From assembly GCF_036634195.1 (NCBI RefSeq), contig NZ_JAZIFY010000001.1, positions 1,684,501-1,748,500 on the forward strand: DNA of 64,000 bases, given 5' to 3'. Position 1 is the first letter of the stretch. Each line of letters starts with the position of its first letter. This document shows, piece by piece, positions 18,196 through 26,506 of this stretch. The position numbers and the translations under genes are program-made. Below the pieces are notes generated by a model. It saw only the letters and a program-made list of their open reading frames with translations, made no database searches and was not told the DNA's origin. The DNA comes from Streptomyces sp. P9-A4. Its GTDB lineage: Bacteria; Actinomycetota; Actinomycetes; Streptomycetales; Streptomycetaceae.

Positions 18196-19131
18196 TTGCC
18201 GTTCACGCTGAGTCATGCCGCTGCCGTGCTGCCCGGACTGCGCCGGAACGGGACCGCGCGCGGGCCGCTGGTGGCGTCCGCGCTGGTCGCGGGCTCCTTC
18301 GCGCCCGACATGACCTACTTCGCCGCCACGGCCTTCCCCGGAGCGATGACCTTCGGGGACGTCACCCACTCCCCCGTCGGCATCGTCACCGCCGACGTGC
18401 TGATCACAGCCCTGCTCGTGGGCCTGTGGCTGACCGTGCGCGAGCCGCTCGTGGCGCTGCTGCCCGCCGGATGGCACGGGCGGGTGTACGGGCTGGTCCG
18501 GGGCCTGCCCTGGCGTGACCGGCACCCCGCCGTGCTCGCCGGGTGGTTCGTCCTCTCCGCGGCGCTCGGCGCGACCACGCACGTCGTGTGGGACTCCTTC
18601 ACCCATATCGACCGCTGGGGCACGCGGGCGATCCCGGTGCTCGGCGACGTCGTCGCCGGGTTCCCGGTCTACCTCTACACGCAGTACGGGAGTTCGGCGC
18701 TGGCCCTGGGATTCCTCGGGTGGTTCCTCGCGCGGGCGCTGCGCTCCGCCGCTCCCGGCCCTGAGCTGCCCGCCGGGGTGCCGGTCCCGGACCGGCGGGG
18801 GCGGCTCCTGGCCGTCGGGCTGATCGGCGGCTGCGTCCTCGCCGGGATCGCGCACCGGGTGCTGCGCTGGGCCGCGTACTGGGGCTGGGACCGGATCGAG
18901 ACGCCCCTGGACGTCATTCCGACGGCCTGCTTCGGGGCCGGCGCGGGGCTCGCCGTCGGGCTCGTGCTGTACGGGACGTGGGTACGGCTGTCCGCCCGGC
19001 CGGGCCGGGCCACCCCTGTTCCGTCGGGGGAAGCCGCTCTGTCGGAGGAAGCTGCTGCGTCGGGTCGGCGCGTTCCGGAGGGCGCGGGCCCGGCGCCTCG
19101 TGCGGAGCGCTCCCGTCAGGGGTCTCGCTGA
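18196..19131 (+). CDS. DUF4184 family integral membrane protein
   Basis: A 311-residue polytopic membrane protein. The N-terminus MPFTLSHAAAVLP is the family signature, which fixes the TTG codon at 18196 as start; GGGGGAAG lies six bases upstream. Conserved residues include APDMTYF and VVWDSFTHIDRWG, with His/Asp that could bind metal or substrate, resembling YdjM/metal-dependent membrane hydrolases. I count about six hydrophobic segments. The last about 50 residues are a Ser/Ala/Arg tail. The final 218 bp run antisense through the 3' end of the serine hydrolase gene. Function not established. Confidence 0.85.
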   Translation: MPFTLSHAAAVLPGLRRNGTARGPLVASALVAGSFAPDMTYFAATAFPGAMTFGDVTHSPVGIVTADVLITALLVGLWLTVREPLVALLPAGWHGRVYGLVRGLPWRDRHPAVLAGWFVLSAALGATTHVVWDSFTHIDRWGTRAIPVLGDVVAGFPVYLYTQYGSSALALGFLGWFLARALRSAAPGPELPAGVPVPDRRGRLLAVGLIGGCVLAGIAHRVLRWAAYWGWDRIETPLDVIPTACFGAGAGLAVGLVLYGTWVRLSARPGRATPVPSGEAALSEEAAASGRRVPEGAGPAPRAERSRQGSR

Positions 19132-20005
19132 TCTTCTCCGGCGGGGTGAAGTCCCGGGCCTCGGCGCCGCCGGAGAGGGCGCGGTGTACGACGAGGGCGA
19201 TCCCCTCCAGGGTCCGTACGCCGTACCGCATGGTGGGGTTGTCGTGGCTGAGGAGGGCGATCCGGTAGTCGGTCGCACCGCCCGGGGCGGGGGCGGCCGG
19301 GCGCGCGATGCCGATGCTGTGGACGCGCCAGGCGTGGGTGCCGCGGGACAGCCAGCCGTTCTTGAGGTGGACCTTGACCGGGCGGGAGGCTCCCGCGGAG
19401 ACGCCCCAGGCCTGGCCGCGGACGACCTGGCCCATCAGGTCCATCGCCACGGCGCGGCGGGAGACGGCGGCGAGCAGGGCCAGTTGGTCGCGGGCGGTGG
19501 TGCGGGTGAGCCCCCAGTAGCGGTCGTGGCCGAGGACGGTGTCCTGGGCGCCGGCCTCGCGCAGCACCCTGTTCAGCCGGGCGCGGGAGAGCCCCTCCCA
19601 CAGTTCGGAGGCGGCGGTGTTGTCGGAGCGGGTGATCATCGCCTTCATCCGCCGGGACTCCAGGGCCGTGGGCGCCCGGCCCAGTTCCTCGGCGCGACCG
19701 AGGACGGCCTGCAGGATGAGCACCTTGGCGATGCTGGCGGAGTCGTAGGCCAGGGTGTCGCCGAGCCGGCAGCGCAGTCGGCGTCCGGGGTCGTGGACGG
19801 CGACGGAGACCGTGCCGTCGCGGCCCTTGAGGGCGGCCTCGATGTCCTGGGAGAGCCGGGCGGCGAGGGCGGGTTCGCGGGCCGAGGTGCACAGGGCGGG
19901 GGCGGGGTGTGCCGCCGCGGGCCAGGACCAGGCGGTGGCGGACGCGCCGAGGAGGGCGCCGAGCAAGGCCCAGGTGGGGAGGTGGGGGCGGCGGCGCGGG
20001 ATCAT
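18914..20005 (-). CDS. Secreted beta-lactamase-like serine hydrolase
   Basis: A 363-residue exported protein with the class A beta-lactamase/penicillin-binding fold. After a signal sequence (about 8-31, ending AAA) come the three family motifs in order: SxxK as SIAK, SDN as RSDNTAA, and the KTG equivalent as KNG in VHLKNGW. Class A-type catalytic machinery is therefore present, but many such actinobacterial proteins are not antibiotic-resistance enzymes. After about residue 285 comes a Pro/Arg-rich tail with repeated LPPTE, ending in an Arg-rich stretch; this tail is the part that overlaps the convergent DUF4184 gene. The start is uncertain: the ATG at 20005 has GGGGAG almost touching it, and GTG at 20065 is possible. 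Confidence 0.8.
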   Translation of the reverse strand: MIPRRRPHLPTWALLGALLGASATAWSWPAAAHPAPALCTSAREPALAARLSQDIEAALKGRDGTVSVAVHDPGRRLRCRLGDTLAYDSASIAKVLILQAVLGRAEELGRAPTALESRRMKAMITRSDNTAASELWEGLSRARLNRVLREAGAQDTVLGHDRYWGLTRTTARDQLALLAAVSRRAVAMDLMGQVVRGQAWGVSAGASRPVKVHLKNGWLSRGTHAWRVHSIGIARPAAPAPGGATDYRIALLSHDNPTMRYGVRTLEGIALVVHRALSGGAEARDFTPPEKISETPDGSAPHEAPGPRPPERADPTQQLPPTERLPPTEQGWPGPAGRTAVPTSRTARARRRAPRRPRSRPSE

Positions 20006-20173
20006 GCTCCCCAGTTTCGGGAGCGGGGGTGGTGGGCTGCCTTCCGACTGGTCCGACTGGCGCACAGGCGGCGGGGCGCCCCCTGTGTCCTGACCCGCAC
20101 CACCAGCTCGTTCGGTGCGGGTTCAGGCATCGGAGCCTCGGCCCGGCGGAGGGCGACGTCCCGTGTGCCCACC

Positions 20174-20193
20174 CGTCCCGCCCCAGCGGGACG
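20174..20193 (-). terminator. Hairpin downstream of polA
   Basis: CGTCCCGC and GCGGGACG form a perfect 8-bp stem with a 4-base loop, 56 bp beyond the polA stop. An alternative pairing of CCCGCCCC with a downstream GGGGCGGG is also possible. Confidence 0.5.
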
Positions 20194-20248
20194 ACTGCCC
20201 ACACGGCGGGGCGGGACGAATGCCCACAACGTGGTGGGCGATGTCGTG

Positions 20249-22960
20249 TCAGTGCGCCGCCGAGTCCCAGTTCGGGCCCACGCCTACCGAGACGTCCAGC
20301 GGGGCGCGCAGGTCGGCCGCGGCCGACATCTGTTCGCGGAGCAGGGCCTCGACCCGCTCGCGCTCGCCGGGGGCGAGTTCGAGCACGATTTCGTCGTGGA
20401 CCTGGAGGAGCATCCGGGAGGAGAGGCCCGCCTCGGTCAGCGCCCGGTCGACCTTGAGCATGGCGACCTTGACGATATCGGCGGCCGTGCCCTGGATCGG
20501 GGCGTTGAGCGCCATCCGCTCGGCCGCCTCGCGGCGCTGCCGGTTGTCGCTGTTGAGGTCGGGGAGGTAGCGGCGGCGGCCGAGCATCGTCTCGGTGTAC
20601 CCGGTGGCGCGGGCCTCGTCGACGACGCGGCGCAGGTAGTCCCGTACCCCTCCGAAGCGCTCGAAGTAGGTGTCCATCAGGCCGCGGGCCTCGCCCGGGT
20701 CGATGTTCAGCTGCTGCGAGAGGCCGAAGGCGGAGAGGCCGTAGGCCAGGCCGTACGACATGGCCTTGATCTTGCGGCGCATCTCGGCGTCGACGGCGGA
20801 CCGCTCGACGCCGAAGACCTGGGAGGCGACGGTGGTGTGCAGGTCCTCGCCGGAGGTGAAGGCCTCGATGAGCCCCTCGTCCTCGGAGAGGTGGGCCATG
20901 ACGCGCAGCTCGATCTGGCTGTAGTCGGCGGTCATGAGGGCCTCGAAGCCCTCGCCGACGACGAAGCCGTGCCGGATGGCGCGTCCCTCGTCCGTCCGCA
21001 CCGGCACGTTCTGCAGGTTGGGGTCGGTGGAGGAGAGACGGCCGGTGGCGGCGACGGTCTGGCTGAAGGTGGTGTGGATCCGGCCGTCGGCGGCGACGGT
21101 CTTGATCAGGCCCTCGACCGTCGAGCGCAGTCGCGCCTGCTCGCGGTGGCGGAGCATGATCACCGGCAGGTCGTGCTCGGTCTGGCCGGCCAGCCAGGCG
21201 AGCGCGTCGGCGTCCGTCGTGTACCCGGTCTTGGTCTTCTTGGTCTTCGGCAGGTTCAGCTCGCCGAAGAAGACCTCCTGGAGCTGCTTGGGCGAGCCGA
21301 GGTTGAACTCGTGGCCGACGGAGGCGTGCGCCTCCTTCACGGCCTGCTGCACGGCCCCGGCGAACTGCTGCTCCATCGCCTCCAGATGGTCGCGGTCGGC
21401 GGCGATGCCGTGCCGCTCCAGGCGGGCGAGGAGGGCGGAGGTGGGCAGCTCGACCTCGTGGAGCAGCTCGCGGGCGCCGACCTCGCCGAGCCGCTCCTCG
21501 AAGGCGCCGGCCAGGTCGAGGACGGCCCTCGCCTGGGTCATGAGCGCCTCGGCCTCGGCGGTGTCGTCGGCGCCGAAGGCGAGCTGTCCGTCGGCGGCGG
21601 CGGCCGGGGCCAGCTCACGGCCGAGGTACTCGACGGAGAGCGCGTCGAGGGCGAAGGAGCGGCGGCCGGGCTTGACGAGGTAGGCGGCGAGCGCGGTGTC
21701 CATGGTGACGCCCGCGACGCTCCAGCCGTGCTCGGGGAAGACCCGCATGGCGCCCTTGGCGTTGTGCAGGACCTTGGCGCGGCCGGCGTCGGAGATCCAC
21801 TCGGCCCAGGCGCGCTCGTCGGCCTCGTCGAGCGAGCTGGGCTCGAACCAGGCGGCGGCGCCGCCGGCGGCGGCGAGGGCGATCTCGCTCACGTTCCCCG
21901 TGCCGAGGGCCCAGCTGTCGACGGTGGCGACGCCGAGGGGCTCGGTGCCGTGCTCGGCGAGCCAGGGGGCCAGCTCGCCGGCGCCGAGGACGGTGCCGTC
22001 GATCTCGACCCCGGCGGCGGGGGCCGGGGCGGCCTCCTCGGCGGCGCCCGGGTCGACGGCGAGGAGCCGCTCGCGCAGCGAGGGGTTGCGGATCTCCAGG
22101 GTGTCGAGGACGAGGGCGACGGCCCCGCGGTCGTACGGCTCGCGGGCGAGGTCGGTGACCGTCTTCGGCAGCTCGACGTCCTTGGACATCTCGGTGAGCC
22201 GGCGGTTGAGCTTGACCGCTTCCAGGTGGTCGCGGAAGTTCTGTCCGGCCTTGCCCTTGACCTCCTCGGCGCGCTCGACGAGCTCGGCGAAGGAACCGAA
22301 CTGGTTGATCCACTTGGCGGCGGTCTTCTCGCCGACGCCCGGGATGCCGGGGAGGTTGTCGGACGGGTCGCCGCGCAGGGCCGCGAAGTCGGGGTACTGC
22401 GAGGGCGTGAGGCCGTACTTCTCCTGGACCTTCTCCGGGGTGAAGCGGGTCAGCTCGGAGACGCCCTTGGTGGGGTAGAGCACGGTCGTGCGGTCGGAGA
22501 CCAGCTGGAAGGAGTCCCGGTCGCCGGTGACGATGAGGACGTCGAAGCCCTCGGCCTCCGCCTGGGTGACGAGGGTCGCGATGACGTCGTCCGCCTCGAA
22601 GCCGTCGACGGCGAAGCGCGGCGCGTGCATCGCGTCGAGCAGCTCGCCGATCAGCTCGACCTGTCCCTTGAACTCGTCGGGGGTCTTGGAGCGGTTCGCC
22701 TTGTACTCCGGGAACTCCTCGGACCGCCAGGTCTTGCGGGACACGTCGAAGGCGACCGCGAAGTGCGTGGGGGCCTCGTCGCGGAGCGTGTTCGCCAGCA
22801 TCGAGGCGAACCCGTAGATCGCGTTCGTCGGCTGTCCGGTCGCGGTGGTGAAGTTCTCCGCGGGCAGCGCGTAGAACGCCCGGTACGCGAGCGAGTGCCC
22901 GTCCATGAGGAGCAGGCGGGGGCGGGTGTCTGCGGGGTTCTTCGATGCTGTCTCGGCCAC
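20249..22960 (-). CDS. polA: DNA polymerase I
   Basis: Fills gaps and removes RNA primers during replication and repair. The 903-residue protein has an N-terminal 5'-3' exonuclease domain (LLLMDGHSLAYRAF, FEADDVIATLV, IVTGDRDSFQLV, GDPSDNLPGIPGVGEKTA), a 3'-5' exonuclease-like domain, and a C-terminal polymerase domain with motif A DYSQIELR (about 677), motif B RRKIKAMSYGLAYG (about 731) and motif C LLQVHDE (about 853). In the middle domain the usual proofreading carboxylates appear missing. GTG at 22960 gives the standard VAETASK N-terminus with AGGA eight bases upstream. Confidence 0.97.
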   Translation of the reverse strand: MAETASKNPADTRPRLLLMDGHSLAYRAFYALPAENFTTATGQPTNAIYGFASMLANTLRDEAPTHFAVAFDVSRKTWRSEEFPEYKANRSKTPDEFKGQVELIGELLDAMHAPRFAVDGFEADDVIATLVTQAEAEGFDVLIVTGDRDSFQLVSDRTTVLYPTKGVSELTRFTPEKVQEKYGLTPSQYPDFAALRGDPSDNLPGIPGVGEKTAAKWINQFGSFAELVERAEEVKGKAGQNFRDHLEAVKLNRRLTEMSKDVELPKTVTDLAREPYDRGAVALVLDTLEIRNPSLRERLLAVDPGAAEEAAPAPAAGVEIDGTVLGAGELAPWLAEHGTEPLGVATVDSWALGTGNVSEIALAAAGGAAAWFEPSSLDEADERAWAEWISDAGRAKVLHNAKGAMRVFPEHGWSVAGVTMDTALAAYLVKPGRRSFALDALSVEYLGRELAPAAAADGQLAFGADDTAEAEALMTQARAVLDLAGAFEERLGEVGARELLHEVELPTSALLARLERHGIAADRDHLEAMEQQFAGAVQQAVKEAHASVGHEFNLGSPKQLQEVFFGELNLPKTKKTKTGYTTDADALAWLAGQTEHDLPVIMLRHREQARLRSTVEGLIKTVAADGRIHTTFSQTVAATGRLSSTDPNLQNVPVRTDEGRAIRHGFVVGEGFEALMTADYSQIELRVMAHLSEDEGLIEAFTSGEDLHTTVASQVFGVERSAVDAEMRRKIKAMSYGLAYGLSAFGLSQQLNIDPGEARGLMDTYFERFGGVRDYLRRVVDEARATGYTETMLGRRRYLPDLNSDNRQRREAAERMALNAPIQGTAADIVKVAMLKVDRALTEAGLSSRMLLQVHDEIVLELAPGERERVEALLREQMSAAADLRAPLDVSVGVGPNWDSAAH

Positions 22961-23081
22961 ACGACGATCCTGCCACGGACCGCTGACAATCCCGTCCACA
23001 CCGGTGGGGTCCCGGGCTGTCGGTGCCGCGTGACAGGATCGGAGACGTACGACACAGGATTACCGCTCAAGGGAGAGCGCG

Positions 23082-25364
23082 ATGGTCAGCAAGCCGCCGG
23101 TCGGCGACCCGGTCCAGGACGCACCGCAGGTCACGCCGCCGCAGCACGCCGCCGCCGGCCTGCCCGCGGTCGGTCACACGCTGCGGATCGCGCAGGAGCA
23201 GATGGGCACGCTGCGCACCGCCCGGACCCTGCTCAAGGTCAATCAGAAGGACGGTTTCGACTGTCCCGGCTGCGCCTGGCCGGAGGGCGACAAACGGCAT
23301 GTGGCGGAGTTCTGCGAGAACGGCGCGAAGGCGGTCGCCGAGGAGGCGACGCTGCGCCGGGTGACCCCGGAGTTCTTCGCCGCGCACCCGGTGGCGGACC
23401 TGGCGACCCGCAGCGGGTACTGGCTGGGCCAGCAGGGCCGGATCACGGAGCCGATGCTGCTGCCCGAGGGCGGCGACCGGTACGAGCCGGTGACCTGGGA
23501 GCGGGCCTTCGCGATCCTCGCGGAGGAGCTCCGGGCGCTCGGCTCCCCCGACGAGGCGCTCTTCTACACCTCGGGGCGTACGAGCAACGAGGCCGCGTTC
23601 CTGCTCCAGCTCTTCGCCCGCGAGTTCGGTACGAACAACCTGCCGGACTGCTCCAACATGTGCCACGAGTCCTCGGGCTCGGCGCTGACGGAGACCATCG
23701 GCATAGGAAAGGGCAGTGTCTCCCTGGAGGACCTGCACCGGGCGGACCTGATCATCGTGGCCGGGCAGAACCCGGGGACGAACCATCCCCGGATGCTCTC
23801 CGCCCTGGAGAAGGCGAAGTCGGCGGGCGCGCGGATCATCTCGGTGAACCCGCTGCCGGAGGCGGGGCTCGAACGCTTCAAGAACCCGCAGACCCCGCAG
23901 GGCATGCTCAAGGGCGCCGCGCTCACCGATCTCTTCCTCCAGATCAGGATCGGCGGCGACCAGGCCCTCTTCCGGCTGCTCAACAAGCTGGTCCTGGAGA
24001 CGGCCGGGGCGGTCGACGAGGCGTTCGTACGCGAACACACCCATGGGTACGAGGAGTTCGCCGCGGCGGCGAAGGCGGCGGACTGGGACGAGACGCTCGC
24101 CGCGACCGGCCTGACGCGCGCCGAGATCGAGCGCGCCCTCGAGCTGGTGCTCGCCTCGGAGCGGACGGTGGTCTGCTGGGCGATGGGGCTCACCCAGCAC
24201 AAGCACTCCGTGCCGACCATCCGCGAGGTGGTCAACTTCCTGCTGCTGCGCGGGAACATCGGCCGGCCGGGCGCCGGGGTGTGCCCGGTGCGCGGCCATT
24301 CGAACGTGCAGGGCGACCGCACGATGGGGATCTTCGAGCGGCCCGCGCCCGCCTTCCTGGACGCGCTGGACAAGGAGTTCGGGATCGTCTCGCCGCGCCA
24401 CCACGGCTTCGACGTGGTGCGGTCGATCCAGGCGCTGCGCGACGGCGAGGCGAAGGTGTTCTTCGCGATGGGCGGGAACTTCGTCGGCGCGACCCCGGAC
24501 ACCGAGGTCACCGAGGCCGCGATGCGGAACGCGCGGCTGACCGTGCACGTGTCGACGAAGCTGAACCGCTCGCACGCGGTCACGGGCACGCGGGCGCTGA
24601 TCCTGCCCACGCTCGGGCGCACCGACAAGGACGTGCAGAAGAGCGGCAAGCAGTTCGTGACGGTCGAGGACTCGATGAGCCTGGTGCACGCCTCGCGCGG
24701 CAATCTGCCGCCGGCGGGCCCGCGTCTGCTCTCGGAGCCGGCGATCGTGGCGCGGCTCGCGCGCGCCGTCCTCGGCGCCGGATCGGCCACGCCCTGGGAG
24801 GAGTTCGAGGCCGACTACGCGACGATCAGGGACCGCATCGCGCGCGTGGTGCCCGGTTTCGAGGACTTCAACGCACGGCTCGCGGCCAGCCCCGGCGGCT
24901 TCGCGCTGCCGCACGGGCCGCGTGACGAGCGCCGTTTCCCGACGAAGACGGGCAAGGCCAACTTCACGGCGGCGCCCGTGGAGTACCCGCGGGTGCCGGA
25001 GGGGCGGCTGCTGCTCCAGACGCTGCGCTCGCACGATCAGTACAACACCACGATCTACGGTCTGGACGACCGCTACCGGGGCATCAAGGGGGGCCGCCGG
25101 GTGGTGCTGGTCCATCCGGAGGACGCGGTGGCGCTGGGCTTCGCCGACGGCGCGTACGCGGATCTGGTGAGCGAGTGGACGGACGGCAGCGAGCGGCGGG
25201 CGCCCGGTTTCCGGGTGGTGCACTACCCGACGTCACGGGGGTGCGCGGCGGCCTACTACCCGGAGACGAACGTCCTGGTGCCGCTGGAGTCGACGGCGGA
25301 CGTCAGCAACACCCCCGCGAGCAAGTCCGTGGTCGTCCGTCTGGAACAATCCCCTTCCGCCTAA
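23082..25364 (+). CDS. FdhF/YdeP-family molybdopterin oxidoreductase
   Basis: A 760-residue cytosolic enzyme of the formate-dehydrogenase-like YdeP family, which binds bis-molybdopterin guanine dinucleotide. Two N-terminal cysteines (DCPGCAWP, about residues 59-65) remain of the Fe-S region. The residue that binds molybdenum is a Cys in NMCHESSGSAL. GQNPGTNHPRML and the C-terminal molydopterin-binding domain (TLRSHDQYNTTIYGLDDR) are typical. The physiological substrate of this family is not settled; E. coli YdeP is tied to acid resistance. GGGAG lies six bases before the ATG. The thioesterase gene follows 70 bp on. Confidence 0.92.
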   Translation: MVSKPPVGDPVQDAPQVTPPQHAAAGLPAVGHTLRIAQEQMGTLRTARTLLKVNQKDGFDCPGCAWPEGDKRHVAEFCENGAKAVAEEATLRRVTPEFFAAHPVADLATRSGYWLGQQGRITEPMLLPEGGDRYEPVTWERAFAILAEELRALGSPDEALFYTSGRTSNEAAFLLQLFAREFGTNNLPDCSNMCHESSGSALTETIGIGKGSVSLEDLHRADLIIVAGQNPGTNHPRMLSALEKAKSAGARIISVNPLPEAGLERFKNPQTPQGMLKGAALTDLFLQIRIGGDQALFRLLNKLVLETAGAVDEAFVREHTHGYEEFAAAAKAADWDETLAATGLTRAEIERALELVLASERTVVCWAMGLTQHKHSVPTIREVVNFLLLRGNIGRPGAGVCPVRGHSNVQGDRTMGIFERPAPAFLDALDKEFGIVSPRHHGFDVVRSIQALRDGEAKVFFAMGGNFVGATPDTEVTEAAMRNARLTVHVSTKLNRSHAVTGTRALILPTLGRTDKDVQKSGKQFVTVEDSMSLVHASRGNLPPAGPRLLSEPAIVARLARAVLGAGSATPWEEFEADYATIRDRIARVVPGFEDFNARLAASPGGFALPHGPRDERRFPTKTGKANFTAAPVEYPRVPEGRLLLQTLRSHDQYNTTIYGLDDRYRGIKGGRRVVLVHPEDAVALGFADGAYADLVSEWTDGSERRAPGFRVVHYPTSRGCAAAYYPETNVLVPLESTADVSNTPASKSVVVRLEQSPSA

Positions 25365-25434
25365 GCGTTTGCTCAGGCGGTATCAGCAGCCGTACGAAGA
25401 GCAGTCGCCGTACGAAGACGAACGGAGCCGGCCC

Positions 25435-25980
25435 ATGGGTGAGCAGCAGCACGTGACGTTCCCGCAGGAGGTCATCGACGAGTACGCGGCGCTGGGCGTC
25501 GACCTCCCGGCGCTCTTCTCCGCCGGGCACCTGGGGAACCGGATGGGTGTCCAGATCGTGGAGGCGTCCGCCGAGCGGGTGGTCGGCACGATGCCGGTGG
25601 AGGGGAACACCCAGCCGTACGGTCTGCTGCACGGCGGCGCGTCGGCGGTGCTCGCCGAGACGCTGGGCTCCGTCGGCTCGATGCTGCACGGCGGGTCCTC
25701 CCGGATCGCCGTGGGCGTCGACCTGAACTGCACCCATCACCGCGGGGTGCGCAGCGGGCTGGTGACCGGTGTGGCGACCCCGGTGCACCGCGGCCGGACG
25801 ACGGCCACGTACGAGATCGTGATCAGTGACGAGCAGGGCAACCGGGTCTGCTCGGCGCGGCTGACCTGTCTGCTGCGCGAGGTCACCGCGAAGGACGCCG
25901 CGATGCTGACCGGCGGCGGCCCCGCCTCGGGCGGGGAGCCGGGCTCCGGCGCGGGTGCGGCGGTGACTCCGGGCGCCTGA
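25435..25980 (+). CDS. Hotdog-fold acyl-CoA thioesterase
   Basis: A 181-residue soluble protein of the PaaI/1,4-dihydroxy-2-naphthoyl-CoA hydrolase-like group. The hotdog core is recognised by the conserved GNTQPYGLLHGGASAVLAET segment (Gly-Gly helix start and catalytic Glu) and by GVDLNCTHHRGVRSG. A Gly/Ala-rich tail ends the protein. The ATG follows GGAG by eight bases. The gene may share a transcript with the YdeP gene upstream; a strong terminator follows. The acyl group hydrolysed cannot be told; a menaquinone-pathway role is one possibility. Confidence 0.88.
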   Translation: MGEQQHVTFPQEVIDEYAALGVDLPALFSAGHLGNRMGVQIVEASAERVVGTMPVEGNTQPYGLLHGGASAVLAETLGSVGSMLHGGSSRIAVGVDLNCTHHRGVRSGLVTGVATPVHRGRTTATYEIVISDEQGNRVCSARLTCLLREVTAKDAAMLTGGGPASGGEPGSGAGAAVTPGA

Positions 25981-25994
25981 CCAGCGGCGGACCA

Positions 25995-26030
25995 CGAAGG
26001 GGGCGGCACCTACGGGTGCCGCCCCCTTCG
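25995..26030 (+). terminator. Strong hairpin terminator after thioesterase gene
   Basis: A perfect 16-bp stem (CGAAGGGGGCGGCACC with its complement) closed by a TACG tetraloop, starting 14 bases after the stop codon. Confidence 0.92.
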
Positions 26031-26506
26031 GCGTTCCCGCCCGCCCCCGCCCGCCCGCCCGTCACCCTGTGTCACATACACACGATCCGCCCCGACCCGA
26101 AGCGGAAGGGCCGGTTCGTCCGCTCAGGTTTCTGCCGTTGTCCGATATCCGGAGAGTCCGCTGAGCGGACCGTCAGTACCAAGAATCGCTCAAGCCCCTT
26201 AGCGGAACTGGGCGTTCTCAGTATGTGAACACCGCGTTAGCGACCCCTATGCCCCGGTATTCCCAGGCGCCGCGCACACTCTTCCCCCCTCGGCATAACA
26301 AGACAGTCACATCCTGACCTCGCCGCTCCCCGACCCTCCCCACCTGCGCTTAGAGTCACCGCCAGTCACCGCGCCGCCGGGCGCGTTCTACTGCACGGCC
26401 CTGTACCAAACCCAGTACGGCCCGGCGTTCCAAAACGGCACCCCTCGCTCCGCAGCTTCACGGCACCGCCTCTTCCGAGGGGGCCGCGCCAGGGAAAGGA
26501 CCCTTC
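26031..26506. other. 476-bp region upstream of livK, no gene seen
   Basis: I see no coding sequence. Two small inverted repeats could be regulatory: TGTGT-CACAT-ACACA at 26068-26082 and GTCCGC-TGA-GCGGAC at 26156-26170. The motif AGTCAC recurs three times (about 26305, 26355, 26365). No -10/-35 pair is convincing. The promoter of the liv operon must lie here. Confidence 0.5.

Noticed and set aside
18914..20005. Beta-lactam resistance gene
   Set aside because: The SxxK, SDN and KxG motifs are present, but this branch of secreted actinobacterial serine hydrolases is not known to confer resistance, and the sequence alone does not show it.
19100..24925. A 1,941-codon open frame on the plus strand across serine hydrolase, polA and part of the YdeP gene
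   Set aside because: Long stop-free frames opposite real genes are normal at this G+C content. Its predicted protein is Gly/Glu/Val/Asp-rich without domains, and it opposes polA, which is certain. The same applies to the long plus-strand frame at 1918-4851 opposite the SNF2 helicase.
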